The translations under genes and the position numbers were made by a program. Under the pieces are notes generated by a model. That model saw only the letters and a program-made list of their open reading frames with translations, had not been told where the DNA came from and did no database searches. A stretch of 64,000 bases of DNA. It comes from Pseudomonas tensinigenes. GTDB lineage: Bacteria; Pseudomonadota; Gammaproteobacteria; Pseudomonadales; Pseudomonadaceae. Below, piece after piece: positions 61,829 to 64,000 of the stretch; within the stretch, counting starts at the first letter, position 1; the number at the start of each line of letters is the position of its first letter. The stretch covers positions 1,791,501 to 1,855,500 of the forward strand of contig NZ_CP077089.1 of the NCBI RefSeq assembly GCF_014268445.2. The letters are read 5' to 3'.

Positions 61829-62803
61829 ATGAGCCGTATTTTCGCTGACAACGCCCATTCCATCGGTAATACGCCGCTGGTGCAGATCAACCGCATCGCA
61901 CCGCGTGGCGTGACCATTCTGGCCAAGATCGAGGGGCGCAACCCCGGTTATTCGGTCAAGTGCCGGATCGGCGCCAACATGATCTGGGACGCCGAGAGCA
62001 GCGGCAAACTCAAGCCGGGCATGACCATTGTCGAGCCGACGTCGGGTAACACGGGGATTGGCCTGGCATTTGTTGCCGCCGCTCGTGGTTACAAATTGAT
62101 GCTGACCATGCCGGCCTCGATGAGTATCGAGCGCCGTAAGGTTCTCAAGGCCTTGGGCGCCGAGCTGGTGTTGACCGAGCCGGCCAAGGGCATGAAAGGC
62201 GCCATCGAGAAAGCCGCCGAGATCGTCGCCAGCGATGCTGACAAGTACTTCATGCCATCGCAGTTCGATAACCCGGCCAACCCGGCGATTCACGAAAAAA
62301 CCACCGGTCCGGAAATCTGGAACGACACCGATGGTGCGGTGGATGTACTGGTGGCCGGAGTCGGCACCGGCGGAACCATCACGGGCGTTTCGCGGTATAT
62401 CAAGAATACCCAGGGCAAACCGATCCTGTCGGTGGCGGTGGAACCGGTTTCCTCGCCGGTGATCAGCCAGGCGCTGGCGGGCGAAGAGATCAAACCGAGT
62501 CCGCACAAGATTCAGGGGATCGGTGCCGGTTTTGTGCCGAAGAACCTGGATCTGTCGATGGTCGACCGGGTCGAGCAGGTCACCGACGACGAATCCAAGG
62601 CCATGGCGCTGCGCTTGATGCAGGAAGAAGGGATTTTGTGCGGCATCTCCTGCGGTGCAGCGATGGCGGTAGCAGTGCGTCTGGCGGAGACGCCGGAAAT
62701 GCAGGGCAAGACTATCGTGGTGATTCTGCCTGACTCGGGTGAGCGTTATCTGTCGAGCATGTTGTTCAGCGATCTGTTCACTGAACAGGAGACTCAGCAG
62801 TAA
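61829..62803 (+). CDS. cysK: Cysteine synthase A (O-acetylserine sulfhydrylase)
   Basis: A 324-residue PLP enzyme joining O-acetylserine and sulfide to cysteine. It has [10 protein letters not shown], the PLP-lysine segment [15 protein letters not shown] (Lys in SVKxR), the substrate loop [15 protein letters not shown], and the phosphate-binding loop [15 protein letters not shown]. Length and N-terminus [16 protein letters not shown] match the CysK group rather than CysM. AAGGAC lies six bases before the ATG. An earlier in-frame ATG (61808) lacks this site. Confidence 0.95.
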   Translation: MSRIFADNAHSIGNTPLVQINRIAPRGVTILAKIEGRNPGYSVKCRIGANMIWDAESSGKLKPGMTIVEPTSGNTGIGLAFVAAARGYKLMLTMPASMSIERRKVLKALGAELVLTEPAKGMKGAIEKAAEIVASDADKYFMPSQFDNPANPAIHEKTTGPEIWNDTDGAVDVLVAGVGTGGTITGVSRYIKNTQGKPILSVAVEPVSSPVISQALAGEEIKPSPHKIQGIGAGFVPKNLDLSMVDRVEQVTDDESKAMALRLMQEEGILCGISCGAAMAVAVRLAETPEMQGKTIVVILPDSGERYLSSMLFSDLFTEQETQQ

Positions 62804-62987
62804 TCCAGTTGATTCAGGTCAGCCGCGGTTCAGGATCGTTATGCTAATAAATGCTTTGTTGCGCAATTCTTAACACTGATTCTTGTGTAAGGCGGGTTTT
62901 GCCCGGCGCCGGTAGTGTTTATCATGGCCGGCTGCCATGCCGGGTAAAGGGCGTTGCGCAGCGTTGTCTTTATTCAAGGAGTTGTTG

Positions 62988-63926
62988 ATGACCTTTTCGT
63001 TTGCCGCCAAGGCGTTTGTGCTGCTGCTCTTTTTGGGCAGCACGCTCTATGTGCATTTGCGCGGCAAGGCGCGTTTGCCGGTTCTGCGTCAGTTCGTCAA
63101 CCACTCGGCGCTCTTCGCTCCTTACAACGCCTTGATGTACCTGTTTTCCGGCGTGCCGTCGAAGCCGTATCTGGATCGCAGCAAATTCCCGGAACTGGAC
63201 GTACTGCGCGACAACTGGGAAACCATTCGCGACGAGGCCATGCACCTGTTCGACGAAGGCTATATTCGCGCGGCGGAAAAGAACAATGACGCCGGTTTCG
63301 GCTCGTTCTTCAAGAAGGGCTGGAAGCGTTTCTACCTCAAGTGGTACGACAAACCGCTGCCGTCGGCTGAAACCCTGTGCCCGAAAACCGTCGCGCTGGT
63401 CAGTGCGATTCCCAACGTCAAAGGCGCGATGTTCGCGCTGTTGCCGGGTGGCAGCCATTTGAACCCGCATCGCGATCCGTTCGCCGGCTCGCTGCGTTAT
63501 CACCTCGGCTTGTCGACGCCGAACTCCGACGATTGCCGGATTTTCGTCGATGGTCAGGTGTACGCCTGGCGTGACGGCGAAGACGTGATGTTCGACGAAA
63601 CCTACGTGCACTGGGTCAAGAACGAAACCGACCAAACCCGCGTGATCCTGTTCTGCGACGTCGAGCGTCCGCTGAGCAACCGCCTCATGACCCGCATCAA
63701 CCGCTCGATCAGCGCCTGGCTCGGCCGTGCCACCGCACCGCAGAACCTCGACGACGAACGCGTCGGCGGGATCAATCAGGCCTACGCCTGGAGCAAGAGC
63801 TTCAGCGACAAATTCAGCGGCGTGGTCAAACAGTGGAAACGCCGTCATCCGAAGGCCTACCGCGTGATGCGGCCGGTGCTGGCAGTGGTGGTGTTGACGT
63901 TGTTGGGGTATTGGCTGTTTGGTTGA
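62988..63926 (+). CDS. lpxO: Lipid A 2-hydroxylase LpxO (Fe/2-oxoglutarate dioxygenase)
   Basis: A 312-residue membrane enzyme that hydroxylates a secondary acyl chain of lipid A. It has an N-terminal hydrophobic helix (FAAKAFVLLLFLGSTLYV) and an aspartyl/asparaginyl beta-hydroxylase domain. Iron ligands lie in HLNPHRDPFAGSLRYHLGLS (H-x-D) and in FDETYVHWVKNET (second His). A C-terminal hydrophobic helix (VLAVVVLTLLGYWLFG) follows, a double-anchor layout of LpxO. AAGGAG lies seven bases before the ATG. A terminator follows. Confidence 0.93.
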   Translation: MTFSFAAKAFVLLLFLGSTLYVHLRGKARLPVLRQFVNHSALFAPYNALMYLFSGVPSKPYLDRSKFPELDVLRDNWETIRDEAMHLFDEGYIRAAEKNNDAGFGSFFKKGWKRFYLKWYDKPLPSAETLCPKTVALVSAIPNVKGAMFALLPGGSHLNPHRDPFAGSLRYHLGLSTPNSDDCRIFVDGQVYAWRDGEDVMFDETYVHWVKNETDQTRVILFCDVERPLSNRLMTRINRSISAWLGRATAPQNLDDERVGGINQAYAWSKSFSDKFSGVVKQWKRRHPKAYRVMRPVLAVVVLTLLGYWLFG

Positions 63927-63941
63927 GGCTGGATGTGTAAT

Positions 63942-63969
63942 AAAAACCGCTCCTTGTGAGCGGTTTTTT
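63942..63969. terminator. Rho-independent terminator after lpxO
   Basis: AAAAACCGCTC, loop CTTGT, GAGCGGTTTTTT: an 8-bp stem between A and T runs, 15 bases beyond the lpxO stop. Confidence 0.93.
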
Positions 63970-64000
63970 ATTGCCTGCGAATCAGCGCCGTCCAGCGAGA

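Noticed and set aside
63968..64000. Possible 3' end of a leftward gene at the window edge
   Set aside because: An open frame of ten codons ending in TAA runs into the edge. It is too short to support as a gene.

Overview
The window is about 64 kb of dense, GC-rich chromosome from a Pseudomonas, most likely a member of the P. fluorescens group. The basis is gene order (algU-mucA-mucB-mucD beside nadB; dapA-bamC-MBL-purC followed by tRNA-Ser; opdH-tctCBA divergent from tctDE; pxpABC) and nine copies of the extragenic palindrome with core GAGCGAGCCTGCTCGCGA, which is typical of that group. There are no integrases, transposases, phage genes or CRISPR arrays.

Layout: (1) 1-8.6 kb: the 3' part of ung, then a tricarboxylate uptake operon read leftwards (OprD-type porin opdH, tctC, tctB, tctA, an AbrB-type membrane protein). 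It is divergent from its probable two-component regulator tctD-tctE, and the shared intergenic region carries tandem direct repeats and a strong Crc/Hfq-type ARN tract. (2) 8.6-13 kb: HDOD protein, ygfZ, sdhE, ygfX and nadB. (3) 13-19 kb: the envelope-stress operon algU-mucA-mucB-mucD (no mucC), with an AlgU-type promoter, then a BepA-like protease and tusA. (4) 19-25.4 kb: AI-2E-family permease, bcp, gcvR, dapA-bamC-MBL-purC, and tRNA-Ser(CGA) with promoter and terminator. (5) 25.7-34 kb: a surface-glycan region with a 1166-residue trimodular glycosyltransferase and a translationally coupled four-gene cassette (GtrB-like transferase, SAM methyltransferase, GtrA-like flippase, 698-residue polytopic protein). 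This is the most accessory part of the window. (6) 34-38 kb: two LysR regulators flanking a CHMI-type isomerase, then a CynX-type MFS exporter. (7) 38-48.5 kb: eptA with a probable ColR box, rnd-ycgL, a 2-hydroxyacid dehydrogenase, nitroreductase, ycgN, an apparent inactive gluzincin pseudo-peptidase and small housekeeping or orphan genes. (8) 48.5-57.6 kb: oligopeptidase B, a glutamine amidotransferase, and a LysR/MFS/pxpABC locus for 5-oxoproline. (9) 57.6-64 kb: MoxR-VWA pair, a frameshifted DUF4160 gene with a DUF2442-HTH partner, an AsmA/DUF748-like protein, cysK and lpxO.

Functionally, much of the window concerns the cell envelope: AlgU stress response, BamC, BepA, lipid A modification by EptA and LpxO, and glycan decoration by the GT/gtr region. 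Carboxylate and oxoproline uptake are the other themes. The most noteworthy non-genic signals are a REPIN whose spacer has expanded into a 42-bp tandem array, candidate regulatory sites for opdH and eptA, and an octameric G tract next to the likely nadB -10 box. All family assignments come from reading the translated sequence. No database search was possible.
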